Positions 63,913 through 64,000 of a DNA stretch of 64,000 nt are shown here, in pieces. This stretch comes from Montifringilla adamsi. Taxonomy: Eukaryota; Chordata; Aves; Passeriformes; Passeridae. The notes under the pieces were generated by a model that was not told where the DNA came from, made no database searches, and saw only the letters and a program-made list of their open reading frames with translations. The position numbers were made by a program, and so were the translations under genes. Position 1 is the stretch's first letter; each line of letters starts with the position of its first letter. Location of the stretch: positions 620,001-684,000 of the forward strand of contig JAGGNK010006504.1 of NCBI GenBank assembly GCA_017590115.1. The letters run 5' to 3'.

Positions 63913-64000
63913 CTGGTTTTTTTCGTCCCAGTGAATTTGGAGTAGCTTTGCTTTGCATGTGACCCCCATTGTTGCTGGAGTAGCCAGCTCGCCCGTAAAG

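Noticed and set aside
63698..63958. Lys/Pro-rich minus-strand frame of 86 codons
   Set aside because: It is the translation of the T/G-only tract and surrounding GC-rich DNA.
1..64000. CRISPR arrays, operons, phage or toxin-antitoxin loci
   Set aside because: The content is eukaryotic; no spaced direct-repeat arrays or bacterial gene structure were seen.

Overview
The window looks like nuclear DNA of a bird, most likely a songbird. It is AT-rich, eukaryotic, and almost entirely intronic or intergenic. It carries CR1 LINE copies with the usual bird 3' ends, plus two LTR-element copies of types I recognise from passerine genomes. There are no operons, bacterial genes, CRISPR arrays or recognisable tRNA/rRNA genes.

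One protein-coding gene is firmly recognised: the 5' end of PARP8 (mono-ADP-ribosyltransferase family) on the minus strand. Its first coding exon (31639-31729) lies inside a strong CpG island (about 31000-32370). The second coding exon (30867-30921) lies 717 bases further on. Both have canonical splice sites and join in frame at a split Asp codon. The sequence left of exon 2 (1-30866) is then inside PARP8, presumably a very long intron 2. I found no further PARP8 exon there. It holds a 196-base direct duplication, a few young tandem duplications, microsatellites, two short CR1-like relics and one exon-like plus-strand segment of unknown identity (22615-22743).

The stretch from 32.4 to 63.4 kb is intergenic. 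It contains nearly all the transposable elements: CR1 copies at 33.0, 35.1-35.6, 39.6-40.3, 50.9-51.6, 52.6-52.8 and 55.5 kb, and LTR copies at 43.27-43.93 and 54.66-55.06 kb. From 55.6 to 63.4 kb I recognise no repeats; that stretch has AT-rich and pyrimidine-rich tracts.

A second CpG-rich promoter-like region begins near 63.45 kb. It has a CCAAT box, GC boxes and a TTAAA box spaced for plus-strand transcription, and then an 85-base tract made only of T and G. In vertebrates the gene head-to-head with PARP8 is EMB (embigin), so this may be the EMB promoter, but no embigin coding sequence is visible before the window ends. PARP8 and EMB are Z-linked in chicken, so the window is plausibly from a Z chromosome. 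I found no convincing new biological system. The items most worth following up are the exon-like segment at 22.6 kb, the T/G tract at the right-hand promoter, and the contrast in repeat load between the PARP8 intron and the intergenic half.
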